A stretch of 64,000 nt of DNA from Gemmatimonadaceae bacterium. Lineage in GTDB: Bacteria; Gemmatimonadota; Gemmatimonadetes; Gemmatimonadales; Gemmatimonadaceae. The translations under genes were made by a program, and so were the position numbers. This document shows, in pieces, positions 23,092 through 31,343 of the stretch. The stretch lies in assembly GCA_020851035.1 (NCBI GenBank), contig JADZDM010000028.1:1-64000 (forward strand), in the 5' to 3' direction. Positions within the stretch are counted from its first letter, which is position 1. Each line of letters opens with the position of its first letter. Under the pieces are notes generated by a model. That model searched no databases. It saw only the letters and a program-made list of their open reading frames with translations, and was not told the DNA's origin.

Positions 23092-23445
23092 TCAGCGCCC
23101 GTCCAACCCGAGTACCAGGCGCAGGCCGCGCGCCACGTGCTGCATCACCGCGCGCGGCAGCTGCCCGGCCTGCTCGGTGAGGACGATCCGGTCGATCGTG
23201 ACGAGCTGACTGACATTCGCGACCGAATCGCGCGGCAGGCCACTGGCCTTCGCCGGGATGAGCACATTCCCCGGTGCATCGAGCAGTCGCATCGACGTGG
23301 TGAGGGCAACCACGATCACCGTGGCGACCCGACTGCGATTGAACGCGTCCGCCTGCACGATCAACACCGGTCGCCGGAACCCGGGCTCGGCCCCATCAGG
23401 CTCCGGCAGTTCCGCCCACCATACTTCCCCGCGCATCACGTCCAT
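23092..23445 (-). CDS. MazF/PemK-type mRNA endonuclease toxin
   Basis: A 117-residue protein of the PemK/MazF fold. It opens with the family hallmark RGEVWWAEL, then the catalytic-type RRPVLIVQAD strand pair, a TVIVVALTT core and an LPRDSVANVSQLVTIDR segment carrying the conserved Ser/Thr and Gln. Members cleave mRNA at short sequences when not bound by antitoxin. Its ATG at 23445 overlaps the antitoxin stop by 10 nt, so the pair is translationally coupled. It is complete in length with no visible damage. Confidence 0.92.
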   Translation of the reverse strand: MDVMRGEVWWAELPEPDGAEPGFRRPVLIVQADAFNRSRVATVIVVALTTSMRLLDAPGNVLIPAKASGLPRDSVANVSQLVTIDRIVLTEQAGQLPRAVMQHVARGLRLVLGLDGR

Positions 23446-23672
23446 TCGGATCGTCGCAATGCGGTGCGTGCCGCCGCCTGCACACCCGCGTCGTGCGGCG
23501 GCGGATCGGCATAGACCCGATTGAGTGCGTCGGTCACGTCCGAGTCGCGGTGCTTGGCGAGATACTCCGCGAGCGCGGTCGCATACAGCTGCGATCGGGA
23601 CATGCCGATCGCAGTCGCGAGCCGGTCGGCCTCGTCGAACAAGGCATCCGGGAGTGAGATGGCAGTCTTCAT
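23436..23672 (-). CDS. Ribbon-helix-helix antitoxin (MazE-type partner)
   Basis: 78 residues. The N-terminal MKTAISLPDALFDEADR strand-helix and MSRSQLYATALAEYL helix form a ribbon-helix-helix DNA-binding fold (about 1-45); the acidic, Pro-rich tail should wrap the toxin. It starts at ATG 23672. The frame is open to 23747, but the palindromic operator and -10 box lie right at this ATG. It is expected to repress its own operon through the 23-bp palindrome at 23671-23693. Confidence 0.9.
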   Translation of the reverse strand: MKTAISLPDALFDEADRLATAIGMSRSQLYATALAEYLAKHRDSDVTDALNRVYADPPPHDAGVQAAARTALRRSEWT

Positions 23673-23693
23673 ACCGGAGTATAACCCCGGTAT
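23671..23693 (-). promoter_or_regulatory. Palindromic operator/promoter of the toxin-antitoxin pair
   Basis: The arms ATACCGG (23671-23677) and CCGGTAT (23687-23693) are perfect, and flanking inner bases also match, giving a nearly complete 23-bp palindrome. On the minus strand it contains TATACT (23678-23683), whose last base is 5 nt before ATG. Repressor, polymerase and start codon therefore share one site, and the mRNA should be leaderless. Confidence 0.65.
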
Positions 23694-23827
23694 GCCGAGA
23701 AGGGCCTGCGACAGACGGCGGCGGATAAGTCGGGCTGGTCGGGGCATACGGAAAGGTGTGCCGCTGCGGTGTCCCCTCGGTAACCGGAAACGCGCGCCGC
23801 GAAGCCTTCCACCGCCTCCGGAATCAC

Positions 23828-23833
23828 TACCTT
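23828..23833 (+). promoter_or_regulatory. -10 box 6 nt before the MFS exporter (leaderless)
   Basis: TACCTT, gcccgc, then GTG 23840. It supports this GTG as the start. Confidence 0.45.
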
Positions 23834-23839
23834 GCCCGC

Positions 23840-25078
23840 GTGACCAGCACCCCCGCCGCCCCCCGCCCCATCGCCTTCACCGAGTTCGTCGCCCTCATCG
23901 CCGCGCTGACCGCCCTCAACGCGCTCGCGATCGACTCGATGCTCCCCGCCCTGCCCCAGATCGGCGCCACCCTCCACGTCGCCACCGACAACCAGCGGCA
24001 GTGGGTCATCACCGCCTACCTCCTCGGCGTCAGCTCCACCCAGATGATCTACGGCGTGCTCTCCGACCGGTTCGGCCGGAAGCGGGTCCTGCTCACCGGC
24101 GTCGGCCTCTACGCCACCTTCGCCATCGTGGCCGCGTTCGCCGCCTCGTTCACGCAGCTGGTGTGGGCCCGCGCGCTGATGGGTGCCGGCGCCGCCGCCG
24201 TGCAGGTGCTGGCCGTTTCGCTGGTGCGCGACCGCTTCTCCGGCGCCCAGATGGCGCGCGTCATGTCGCTCACGTTCATGGTCTTCCTCACCGCGCCCGT
24301 GCTCGCACCGAGCATCGGCCAGGCGATCATGCTCGTCTCGTCGTGGCGATGGATCTTCGGGTTCCTGGCCACGTTCAGCCTGGTGCTGTTCACCTGGGCC
24401 GCGTTCCGCCTGCCCGAGACACTGCACGCCGAGGACAGGCTGCCGCTGGAGCTGGGGCGCGTGGGGCAGGCGTTCCGCACGGTGATCAGCTCACGCGTGA
24501 CGGTGGGCTACATGTTCGCCGCCGCCTGCGTGCTGGGGGCGCTGTTCGGCTTCATCAACTCGGTGCAGCAGGTGTTCACCGACATCTTCCACGCCCCCAC
24601 GATCTTCCCCGTCATCTTCGCCTGCGTGGCGATCGGGATGGCGGTCTCGTCGCTGCTCAACTCGCGCATCGTGGAGCGGCTGGGGGTGCGGTACGTGTCG
24701 CACCGGGCGCTGATCGGCTTCCTCACCTTCGGCGCGGCGCACCTGGTGGTGGCGCGGGCCGGCTACGAGAGCATCGCGACGTTCGCGGTGCTGCAGGCGG
24801 CGATGATGTTCTGCTTCGGGATGATCGCCGCCAACTTCGCCTCGATCGCGATGGAGCCGCTGGGGCACGTGGCGGGGACGGCGTCGTCGATCTACGGGTC
24901 GATCACGATGGCGGTGGGGTCGACGCTGGGGTTCCTGATCGGGCAGCAGTTCGACGGGACGGCGGTGCCGCTGACGACGGGGTACGTGCTGTGCGGGGTG
25001 CTGGCGCTGGGGATCGTGGCGGTGACGGAGCGGGGGGTGCTGTTCTGGCGGGTACGGTCGAGAGCCGCGGGCGCTTGA
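23840..25078 (+). CDS. MFS multidrug exporter, Bcr/CflA-like
   Basis: A 412-residue transporter with 12 predicted membrane helices. Features of the DHA1 drug:H+ antiporter group are visible: an IDSMLPALPQI end of helix 1, the motif-A-type loop GVLSDRFGRKRVLL between helices 2 and 3, and an RALMGAGAAAVQV helix 4. Substrates in this group include bicyclomycin and sulfonamides, but the substrate here cannot be read from sequence. The frame runs upstream to 23756 without an ATG; GTG 23840 is preferred because a -10 box sits 6 nt away. It stands alone. Confidence 0.85.
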   Translation: MTSTPAAPRPIAFTEFVALIAALTALNALAIDSMLPALPQIGATLHVATDNQRQWVITAYLLGVSSTQMIYGVLSDRFGRKRVLLTGVGLYATFAIVAAFAASFTQLVWARALMGAGAAAVQVLAVSLVRDRFSGAQMARVMSLTFMVFLTAPVLAPSIGQAIMLVSSWRWIFGFLATFSLVLFTWAAFRLPETLHAEDRLPLELGRVGQAFRTVISSRVTVGYMFAAACVLGALFGFINSVQQVFTDIFHAPTIFPVIFACVAIGMAVSSLLNSRIVERLGVRYVSHRALIGFLTFGAAHLVVARAGYESIATFAVLQAAMMFCFGMIAANFASIAMEPLGHVAGTASSIYGSITMAVGSTLGFLIGQQFDGTAVPLTTGYVLCGVLALGIVAVTERGVLFWRVRSRAAGA

Positions 25079-25153
25079 TCGACCTGTCCGTCCTGCGGAG
25101 TGCAGGCCTAAGTGCTTGCCTCACAAATCGTTAGCCGATCGAGCCCGCCGTAG

Positions 25154-25217
25154 ACTTATAATAAGTACACCCTCTGCCTATTGCAGGGCTCATAGCTGCT
25201 TATTATAATCAGCTATG
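25154..25217 (+). promoter_or_regulatory. Promoter and palindromic operators of the nucleotidyltransferase operon
   Basis: A -35-like TTGCAG (25181-25186), a 17-bp spacer and a perfect TATAAT (25204-25209) end 5 nt before ATG 25215. The -10 lies inside a palindrome, CATAGCTG (25191-25198) and CAGCTATG (25210-25217), that includes the start codon. A second AT-rich palindrome, ACTTATAATAAGT (25154-25166), has a core repeated with one change at 25199-25209. This is the clearest promoter of the window and suggests tight self-repression. The rest of 25079-25153 is empty. Confidence 0.7.
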
Positions 25218-25829
25218 CCCCCGTCCTCACGTTCATCCATTCCTACGGCATTCACTGCCCACGCCGCCCTGCGCGCAGCACTTCGCGCCGTGGGCGAACT
25301 GCTCGCAGCTGACGGGCACGCGGTCGGCATCATCGTGGTCGGAGGGGCCAGTCTCAACCTCCTCGGCTTGCTGGAGCGCGGCACCAGCGATGTCGACGTG
25401 CTCGCGGTCGCGCAGCGTGACTCGACCGGATCCACCGAGATGCGCAATCCAGCTCCACTGCCGGCAACGCTTGCGCGCGCGATGGCGACGGTCGCGCGCG
25501 ACCTGCGGTTGCCGGAGAACTGGATGAACACCGACGTCGCACTCCAGTGGAAGGTGGGGCTGCCGCCCACGCTCCCGGACGACCTGACGTGGGAGACGTT
25601 CGGAGGTCTGACGGTTGGACTGGCCGGTCGGCAGACACTCATCATGCTGAAGCTCTTCGCCGCGACTGACAGCGGACCGAACAGCGTGCACATGCAGGAC
25701 CTGATCGCCCTGGGACCGACCGACGCGGAACTCGCAGGCGCCGCCGACTGGGTGAAGACGCAAGACGCCTCGGACGCCTTCCCAACCCTCCTTGCCGGGG
25801 CAATCGAACATGTCCGTTGTCACACTTAG
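25215..25829 (+). CDS. Nucleotidyltransferase-fold protein (AbiEii/DUF6036-like)
   Basis: A 204-residue protein with a minimal nucleotidyltransferase core: VVGGASLNLL (41-50) carries the GG motif, followed by the TSDVDVLA segment whose Asp59 and Asp61 would bind metal. A Lys-containing helix near 160 (LIMLKLFAA) resembles AbiEii-type enzymes. Relatives act as toxins that modify tRNA or other RNAs in AbiE/MenAT-like systems, while others are harmless regulators. It overlaps the next gene by 20 nt, and its promoter/operator layout is that of a toxin-antitoxin operon. The exact family is uncertain. Confidence 0.7.
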   Translation: MPPSSRSSIPTAFTAHAALRAALRAVGELLAADGHAVGIIVVGGASLNLLGLLERGTSDVDVLAVAQRDSTGSTEMRNPAPLPATLARAMATVARDLRLPENWMNTDVALQWKVGLPPTLPDDLTWETFGGLTVGLAGRQTLIMLKLFAATDSGPNSVHMQDLIALGPTDAELAGAADWVKTQDASDAFPTLLAGAIEHVRCHT

Positions 25830-26766
25830 CGCGATCGGCGCGACGGCACGGCTCACGGCGCTGCAGGCGGCATGGACTCAGTGGAGCGCCGTCACGCACA
25901 CCGCGAGCCAGGCCGATGACCGGGAGGCAACCGCCGTGGTCGACCCCGAGGCGCTCCTGCTCCTGTCGCTGACGCTCTGGGAGGACGAGCGGCGGCTCCG
26001 CGACCTGTGTTTCGCATTCGCGGTGCAGGACGCGAAGCTGCTCAGCGTGCACCGTGCGCAGGAGCTCTGCTCGGCGTTCCCCGACTCCACGCACGCGCTC
26101 CTCACCGAGTTCGCATCGTGGGCGAAACACCCGAGCTGGTTCCGGTTGGCCAAGCTCGCCGTCTCGCGAGAGACTCCCGCACCGCGGCAGAAGCCGCTCG
26201 GTCCTCTCCGGTTACACAACCCGCCGGCACTGTATCTCCGATTCCGGACAGCGTTCGGCGTGGGGTTGAAGTCAGACCTGCTGACCTGCGCCGTGTGCCG
26301 TCAGGAACGCAGCTCCACCGTGTCGCAGCTGGCGACGTTCGTGGCGTACTCGGAGCGCAACACCCGCGCGGCAGCCGACGATCTGGTGGAGGCCGGCCTC
26401 CTCGTGCGCGATGACTACAGCCCACAACAGACCTATCGTGCGGCACCCGGTGACTGGGCCGCCTTCCTGTCATTCGGTGCAGACGAGAGCCTGAACGTCA
26501 CACGAGTGCCGCGCTGGCAACCGTGGTCCGTGCTGTTCGCCTTCCTGGCGCAGGTGGCAGACACCGCCCGACGGTCAGAGACGCATGCATGGAGCGACTA
26601 TGTGTGCTCCAGCCGGGCGCGCGACATCGTGGAGCTACACTACCCCACGCTCATCCGGGCCGAAGTCGCGGAGTGGTCGGGCGTGATGCCCGGAAAGGGC
26701 GAACCGCTGGCGGAGCTTGACCGGCTCGTCGCCGCAACCCGGAATATCGTCGTTCACGGACTGTAG
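25810..26766 (+). CDS. Winged-helix-like partner protein of the nucleotidyltransferase
   Basis: 318 residues, no family firmly recognised. The first 160 residues are helical. At about 178-205 a segment TVSQLATFVAYSERNTRAA followed by DDLVEAGLL reads as the recognition helix and wing entry of a winged helix-turn-helix. The C-terminal 100 residues are again helical. No membrane segment. ATG 25810 is the best start (an in-frame start six codons upstream is possible). It overlaps the nucleotidyltransferase by 20 nt and is surely cotranscribed. By analogy with AbiEi/MenA it may be the antitoxin and operator-binding protein, which is inference; it is far larger than usual antitoxins. Confidence 0.6.
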   Translation: MSVVTLSAIGATARLTALQAAWTQWSAVTHTASQADDREATAVVDPEALLLLSLTLWEDERRLRDLCFAFAVQDAKLLSVHRAQELCSAFPDSTHALLTEFASWAKHPSWFRLAKLAVSRETPAPRQKPLGPLRLHNPPALYLRFRTAFGVGLKSDLLTCAVCRQERSSTVSQLATFVAYSERNTRAAADDLVEAGLLVRDDYSPQQTYRAAPGDWAAFLSFGADESLNVTRVPRWQPWSVLFAFLAQVADTARRSETHAWSDYVCSSRARDIVELHYPTLIRAEVAEWSGVMPGKGEPLAELDRLVAATRNIVVHGL

Positions 26767-26799
26767 CATACAGTGCGTTCATGCTGCAATCGCGGTGCA

Positions 26800-27366
26800 T
26801 TACCGGCGGTCAAATACCCGCGTGAAGATCTCTCCCAGGTTGATCACGAGCGGCGCATGCCCCACCACTGGCTGCCACGTGAGCGTGTCCACGCGAACGT
26901 CCGGCGTCTCTGCACCCGCCTGCCACACGTCCACCGAGCGCCGTTTGGCATCGACGACCCAGTACTCGGCCACACCGTTCGCGAGGTAGGTGCGCCGCTT
27001 GAGCCCGCGGTCGCGGTGCCGCGTGGACGGCGAGAGAATCTCGACCGCGAGCACCAGCGACGACATCGGCAACCGGCGTTCCTCGTCCGGATCGACCCGC
27101 GCCGGATCGAAGATCAGCAGGTCGGGCTGCACCTCGGTGATCTCCGATGCCCGTACTGCGGTCGGCGCCACGAAGAGCATCAGCCCGATGGCCTGCACGT
27201 ACGCCGGCAACACCGCGATCAACCGCGCCTGCACCCACTGGTGCGACAACACCGGCGCGGGCGTCACGTACAACACCCCGTCGATGACCTCGTACCGGTT
27301 GCCGTCGTCCGGCATGTCGGCGAGATCGTCAGCCGTGTAGCGACGCTCGGCAGCACACATACCCAT
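26800..27366 (-). CDS. Uma2 family (DUF820) PD-(D/E)xK protein
   Basis: A 188-residue member of the Uma2 group of predicted restriction-like endonucleases. Core residues are visible: GNRYEVIDGVLYV near the N-terminus, EVQPDLLIFDP (active-site PD), LVLAVEILSPST (Glu of the ExK) and GLKRRTYLANGVAEYWVVD with Lys and the terminal strand. Such genes are abundant in cyanobacteria and other free-living bacteria, with unknown function. ATG 27366 is chosen because a GGAG lies 8 nt upstream; an ATG two codons downstream is also possible. A second member of the family is at 54780. Confidence 0.88.
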   Translation of the reverse strand: MGMCAAERRYTADDLADMPDDGNRYEVIDGVLYVTPAPVLSHQWVQARLIAVLPAYVQAIGLMLFVAPTAVRASEITEVQPDLLIFDPARVDPDEERRLPMSSLVLAVEILSPSTRHRDRGLKRRTYLANGVAEYWVVDAKRRSVDVWQAGAETPDVRVDTLTWQPVVGHAPLVINLGEIFTRVFDRR

Positions 27367-27493
27367 ACGGTACGCTCCGGGAGAGGCAGGTGACAGTCGG
27401 ACATGCGGCCAGCATGCCGCATTCACCGTCAACGTACCAACCGCCATTCCTGCATGCGTCATCGTTTTCGTGCGCCTGCGGAATCAGACGCGA

Positions 27494-27526
27494 AAGGCCC
27501 CGACCGCACATCGCAGTCGGGGCCTT
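27494..27526 (-). terminator. Rho-independent-like terminator of the symporter gene
   Basis: A 14-bp stem with one mismatch (27494-27507 against 27513-27526) and a 5-nt loop, followed on the minus strand by a short TTTC. It lies 26 nt after the symporter stop. The remainder of 27367-27552 shows no gene. Confidence 0.75.
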
Positions 27527-27552
27527 CACACGCCCGGCATCGCAACTCAGCG

Positions 27553-29472
27553 CTACCCCCGCGCCACCCGCGCATCCTCTCGCGCCTGGCTCTCCGTGCT
27601 GTCCGCCCACAGCTGCTTCGTCACCCGCAGCAGCACCAGCCCACTCACCACGAACACCCCCAGCAGGATCCACGCCGCCGGCCAGCGCGACGGATCACCC
27701 GGCGCATACAGGAAGCTCCCGATCGCGAACAGTGCCGACCAGATCACCACGCACCCGCTGATCCACCCCGCCAGCGCACCACCCACGCGGTTCTCCAGCG
27801 CGACTTCCGCATCCGAGATCCCGGCCGCCTTCCGGATCTCCGTCCAGCCCGGCCCTGCGGGCTTCACCTTCTGCACGAAGCTGATCAGTTTCGCGCGATC
27901 GGTGACCGGGCCCACGAACGCCGTCACCAGCCACGCGATCGTCGTGATGCCGACCTGCCAGATCGTCGTCGTCGCGAAGCTGGCGCCGGGCATGAAGTAC
28001 GGCACCGCCAGCGACGTCACCAGTGACACCACCATCGCCACGATCTCGCACCACGCCGACACGCGCCACCAGAACCAGCGCGCGATGTACAACAATCCCG
28101 TACCGGCACCGATCGAGAGCAGCACCTGGAACGCCTGCTGCGCGGAGCTGAGCGTGAGGCTGAGCAGCGCCGCGAACAGGTACAGCCCGAGGGTGCACAC
28201 CCGCCCCACGTTCACGTAGTGGCGCTCCGTGGCGTCGGTGCGGATGAAACGGCGGTAGAAGTCGTGCACCAGGTACGACGAGCCCCAGTTGAGGTGCGTC
28301 AGGATGGTGGAGCTGTTGGCCGCCAGCAGCCCGCCGATCATCAGCCCGACGAACCCCACCGGCAGGAACTTGAGCATCGCCGGGAAGGCCGAGTCGTGGC
28401 CGATGAGCGAGACGTTGGCCTCGGGGAACGCCGCCTTGATGCTGGCGAGGTCGGGATAGACGATGATGGAGCAGAGCGCGGTGATGATCCAGGGCCACGG
28501 GCGCAGCACGTAGTGCGCCACATTGAAGAACAGCGTGCCGCCCAGCGCGTCCTTCTCCGACTTCGACGCCAGCATCCGCTGCGCGATGTACGACCCGCCC
28601 CCCGGCTCGGCGCCGGGGTACCAGTTGGCCCACCAGCTGATGGCGATCGGCAGGATGAAGATCATCAGCGCCAGGTCCGACATGGCGAAGTTCGGCATCA
28701 TGTCGAGGATCGGCTGGCCGCTGCCGTCGGAGGCCGACATCACCGGCTGGGCGCCCGCCGCGGTGGACTGCACCACCTGCAGCGTCGACAGCTTGCCGAC
28801 CAGCAGCTTGAGGCCGACCCACGCACTCGCGTCACCCGCCAGGCGGCGCCCCACCTCCACCAGCGAGAAGAACGCCGCGGCGAAGACGGCGGTCATCTTG
28901 ATGAAGAACTGGATCATGTCGATCACCAGCACCCCCCAGAGCCCGGAGTGCGCGGCGAACACGACGTTCAGCAGGCCGGTGACGAGGATCGTCTGCCACG
29001 CCGGCATCCCGAACAGGATGTTGGCGATCTTGCAGGCGGCCAGCGTGACCGTGCCCATGATGAAGCAGTTGAAGAACAGCCCCAGGTACACGGCGCGGAA
29101 CCCGCGCACCACCGACGCCGACTGTCCCGAGTAGCGCAGCTCGTAGAACTCGAGATCCGTGAGCACCCCCGAGCGGCGCCAGAGCCGCGCGAAGAAGAAC
29201 ACCGTCGCGAGGCCGGTGAGCACGAACGCCCACCACTGCCAGTTGCCGGCCACGCCGTAGCGCCGCACCTGCTCGGTGACCCAGTTGGGGGTGTCGGACG
29301 AGAACGTGGTCGCGACCATCGACAGGCCCGCCAGCCACCACGGCACGCTGCGCCCCGAGGCGAAGAACTCGGCCGTGCTGTCACGCGACCGCTTGGCGAG
29401 GAACAGGGCCGGCACGAAGCACACGAGGATGCTCGCGGCGGCGATGACCCAGTCGATCCAGGAGATGTTCAC
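27553..29472 (-). CDS. Sodium:solute symporter family protein
   Basis: A 639-residue transporter of the SSF (SLC5) family with about 14 predicted membrane helices and an unusually long loop near residues 225-265. Typical segments are FFASGRSVPWWLAGLSMVAT and STILTHLNWGSSYLVHDFY, the latter matching the Na2-site helix region with adjacent Ser/Thr. Many SSF members carry sugars, amino acids or organic anions with Na+; this branch, with its WANWYPGAEPGGGSYIAQR loop, has no known substrate. It is monocistronic with a clear terminator. No strong ribosome-binding site is seen before ATG 29472. Confidence 0.88.
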   Translation of the reverse strand: MNISWIDWVIAAASILVCFVPALFLAKRSRDSTAEFFASGRSVPWWLAGLSMVATTFSSDTPNWVTEQVRRYGVAGNWQWWAFVLTGLATVFFFARLWRRSGVLTDLEFYELRYSGQSASVVRGFRAVYLGLFFNCFIMGTVTLAACKIANILFGMPAWQTILVTGLLNVVFAAHSGLWGVLVIDMIQFFIKMTAVFAAAFFSLVEVGRRLAGDASAWVGLKLLVGKLSTLQVVQSTAAGAQPVMSASDGSGQPILDMMPNFAMSDLALMIFILPIAISWWANWYPGAEPGGGSYIAQRMLASKSEKDALGGTLFFNVAHYVLRPWPWIITALCSIIVYPDLASIKAAFPEANVSLIGHDSAFPAMLKFLPVGFVGLMIGGLLAANSSTILTHLNWGSSYLVHDFYRRFIRTDATERHYVNVGRVCTLGLYLFAALLSLTLSSAQQAFQVLLSIGAGTGLLYIARWFWWRVSAWCEIVAMVVSLVTSLAVPYFMPGASFATTTIWQVGITTIAWLVTAFVGPVTDRAKLISFVQKVKPAGPGWTEIRKAAGISDAEVALENRVGGALAGWISGCVVIWSALFAIGSFLYAPGDPSRWPAAWILLGVFVVSGLVLLRVTKQLWADSTESQAREDARVARG

Positions 29473-29569
29473 GGCGTGGGGAGGGGCATGGGTGTGGCCG
29501 CGGCGCGCCCCGGGGAGCGCGTCGCGTGCGCTGCAGAGCTACCGGCAGTCGGGGGCCGGCGCAAGCGCG

Positions 29570-31291
29570 CTATCGGTTGATGAAGGGGCGCGGCGTGACG
29601 CCGTCACGCAGCTCGCGCACCATGCGGTCATCGCCGGTGAGCTCCCAGTACACGAGGGAGACGGGGATCATGCCGACCTCGTTCACCTCGTCGAAGAAGC
29701 GGCGCATGCTGAACTGGTCGCCCAGCTGCCGGGCGCGCTCGGCCATCGTCTCCTCCATCAGGCGGCCGCCGGTCACGTAGCTGGCGCCGTAGCCCGGCAG
29801 GCGCAGGTAGAGGTGCTGCTCGAAGCCGAGCAGCGGGTCGCGCCGCATCCAGCCGCGGGGCGTCCAGTTCACGTGCATGTCGGCGGCCTGCGCCATCGTC
29901 AGCTCGTTCGAGTGGGCGTAGAGGTTGCCCAGGCCGCGTGCCGCGCGCGCCGCCAGCATCGCCCACACGATCTCGCGCGAGCGCGGTGATTCGTCGTACA
30001 GGCCCGCCTGCATCATCCACTCCTCCATCGACGTCGCCATCCCCTCGGCGCGGCTCAGCCACACGTTGTAGAGGAGCGGGGTGCGGCGGATGAGGCGCGG
30101 GTTCGGGTGCTCGCGGAAGCGGCCATTGTCCCACCAGTGCCAGAGGTGCGTCCAGAGCGGGATGGGATCGCGGTGATACGTCTGCGCGAAGAAGTTGCGG
30201 GAGCCCGGATCGGCGAACGGGTGGATGCGCTCGCGCAGCGCGTTGTCCATCCAGGGCTCCCAGGTCACCATCCCCTGCTCGCGCACGAAGGTGGTGTAGC
30301 GCGTGATGGCGGCGTTCTGGAAGTCCAGGTACGCGTCGCGCGACTCCATCACCGGCATCGGCGGCAACGCCCTGTTGCGCTGCTCTTCGAGGCGCAGCGA
30401 GGCGTGCGAGCGGGCCAGCTCGCGGCGCGTGATGGTCACTTCCTCGTCCCAGGTCAGCGGCACCAGCAGCACGTTCTTCAGGAACCAGGTGTAGTTCGCC
30501 TTGCCGATGCCGGAGGGGCCGGTTTTCCTCGGCGCCTCGACCCGGAGCCAGTCGGTGAAGCCGGCGGTGGCCGTCGCGGCAGCATCGATGGCGGTGAGCA
30601 ACGCGGCGTCACTGCGGGCGACGGTGGCGAGCCTCTGCAGCTCGAGCAGCGCCTCGTGCTGCTCCTCGAACGCCTTCACGGCGCCGACCCACAGGTCCTT
30701 CGCGTTCCCCCGCGCGAGGTTCACACGGGCCTGCCGCAGCAGGGTGGGGATCGCGCCCAGCTGGGTCCCGAGTTCCGCCGACTGTGCCGCGCTGAGCGGC
30801 TGCGACACCTGCTGCCGTGTGCGCGGCCAGAGTGGGTACTGCCAGAGCCGGATGGCCCCGTGGATCGTCGGACCTTCCTCGGCCGGCGTGTCGCTCTGCT
30901 CGGTCCGGATCGAGGCGTAGTACGCCGGGTCCCGCGACCATGGCGTGAGCACCGTGAGGTTGTACAGCATGCCGTTCATCTCGGCGCGCACGATGTGCAG
31001 GTCCACCTGCTCGGGCACGCGCCAGCCGGTGGTGTCGATCGCCCGCAGCCGCTGCTGCAGCACCCGGAGCGCAGCCAGGCGCCGGACGTTGGTCGCGGGC
31101 GAGTAGTCGGGGATCCCGTTCGCGCGCGGCGGCTCCTCGAAGCGGCGCCACTCGCCGAACAGCGACTCGAGCTGAGCATGGGTGCGGCTGGTCGCCGGGG
31201 CCTGTGCAGTGAGCCGCGGCGCGAGGCCGGGCAGGGTACCGGCGGCGGTCAGCATGACGGCCGCAGCGTGGATCAGTCTCATGTGGCGCAT
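29570..31291 (-). CDS. Secreted DUF885-like protein without an HExxH motif
   Basis: 573 residues with a signal peptide (about 1-30, ending in LTAQA). The helical body resembles the DUF885 family of secreted metallopeptidase-like proteins: a NYTWFLKNVLLVPLTWDEEV segment, a C-terminal SRAEGMATSMEEWMMQAGL helix matching the family EGWA/E helix, and a closing YWELTGDD. In ordinary DUF885 proteins an HEAxPGHH zinc motif precedes that helix; here the stretch reads THLWHWWDNGRFREHPN, so the catalytic motif is lost or changed. It starts at ATG 31291 with a TACATT box 7 nt upstream, divergent from the NRAMP-like gene. Confidence 0.7.
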   Translation of the reverse strand: MRHMRLIHAAAVMLTAAGTLPGLAPRLTAQAPATSRTHAQLESLFGEWRRFEEPPRANGIPDYSPATNVRRLAALRVLQQRLRAIDTTGWRVPEQVDLHIVRAEMNGMLYNLTVLTPWSRDPAYYASIRTEQSDTPAEEGPTIHGAIRLWQYPLWPRTRQQVSQPLSAAQSAELGTQLGAIPTLLRQARVNLARGNAKDLWVGAVKAFEEQHEALLELQRLATVARSDAALLTAIDAAATATAGFTDWLRVEAPRKTGPSGIGKANYTWFLKNVLLVPLTWDEEVTITRRELARSHASLRLEEQRNRALPPMPVMESRDAYLDFQNAAITRYTTFVREQGMVTWEPWMDNALRERIHPFADPGSRNFFAQTYHRDPIPLWTHLWHWWDNGRFREHPNPRLIRRTPLLYNVWLSRAEGMATSMEEWMMQAGLYDESPRSREIVWAMLAARAARGLGNLYAHSNELTMAQAADMHVNWTPRGWMRRDPLLGFEQHLYLRLPGYGASYVTGGRLMEETMAERARQLGDQFSMRRFFDEVNEVGMIPVSLVYWELTGDDRMVRELRDGVTPRPFINR

Positions 31292-31331
31292 GGCCGAGAA
31301 TGTATCGGCGGCGACGGCGTGCGGGGGCCAC

Positions 31332-31337
31332 TATGAT
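31332..31337 (+). promoter_or_regulatory. -10 box 6 nt before the NRAMP-like gene (leaderless)
   Basis: TATGAT, ccgcgg, then GTG 31344. This settles a start that lacks any nearby ATG. Confidence 0.55.
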
Positions 31338-31343
31338 CCGCGG

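Noticed and set aside
23756-23839. Longer N-terminus for the MFS exporter from 23756
   Set aside because: The added residues are Arg/Cys-rich and not membrane-like, there is no ATG, and the -10 box sits just before GTG 23840.
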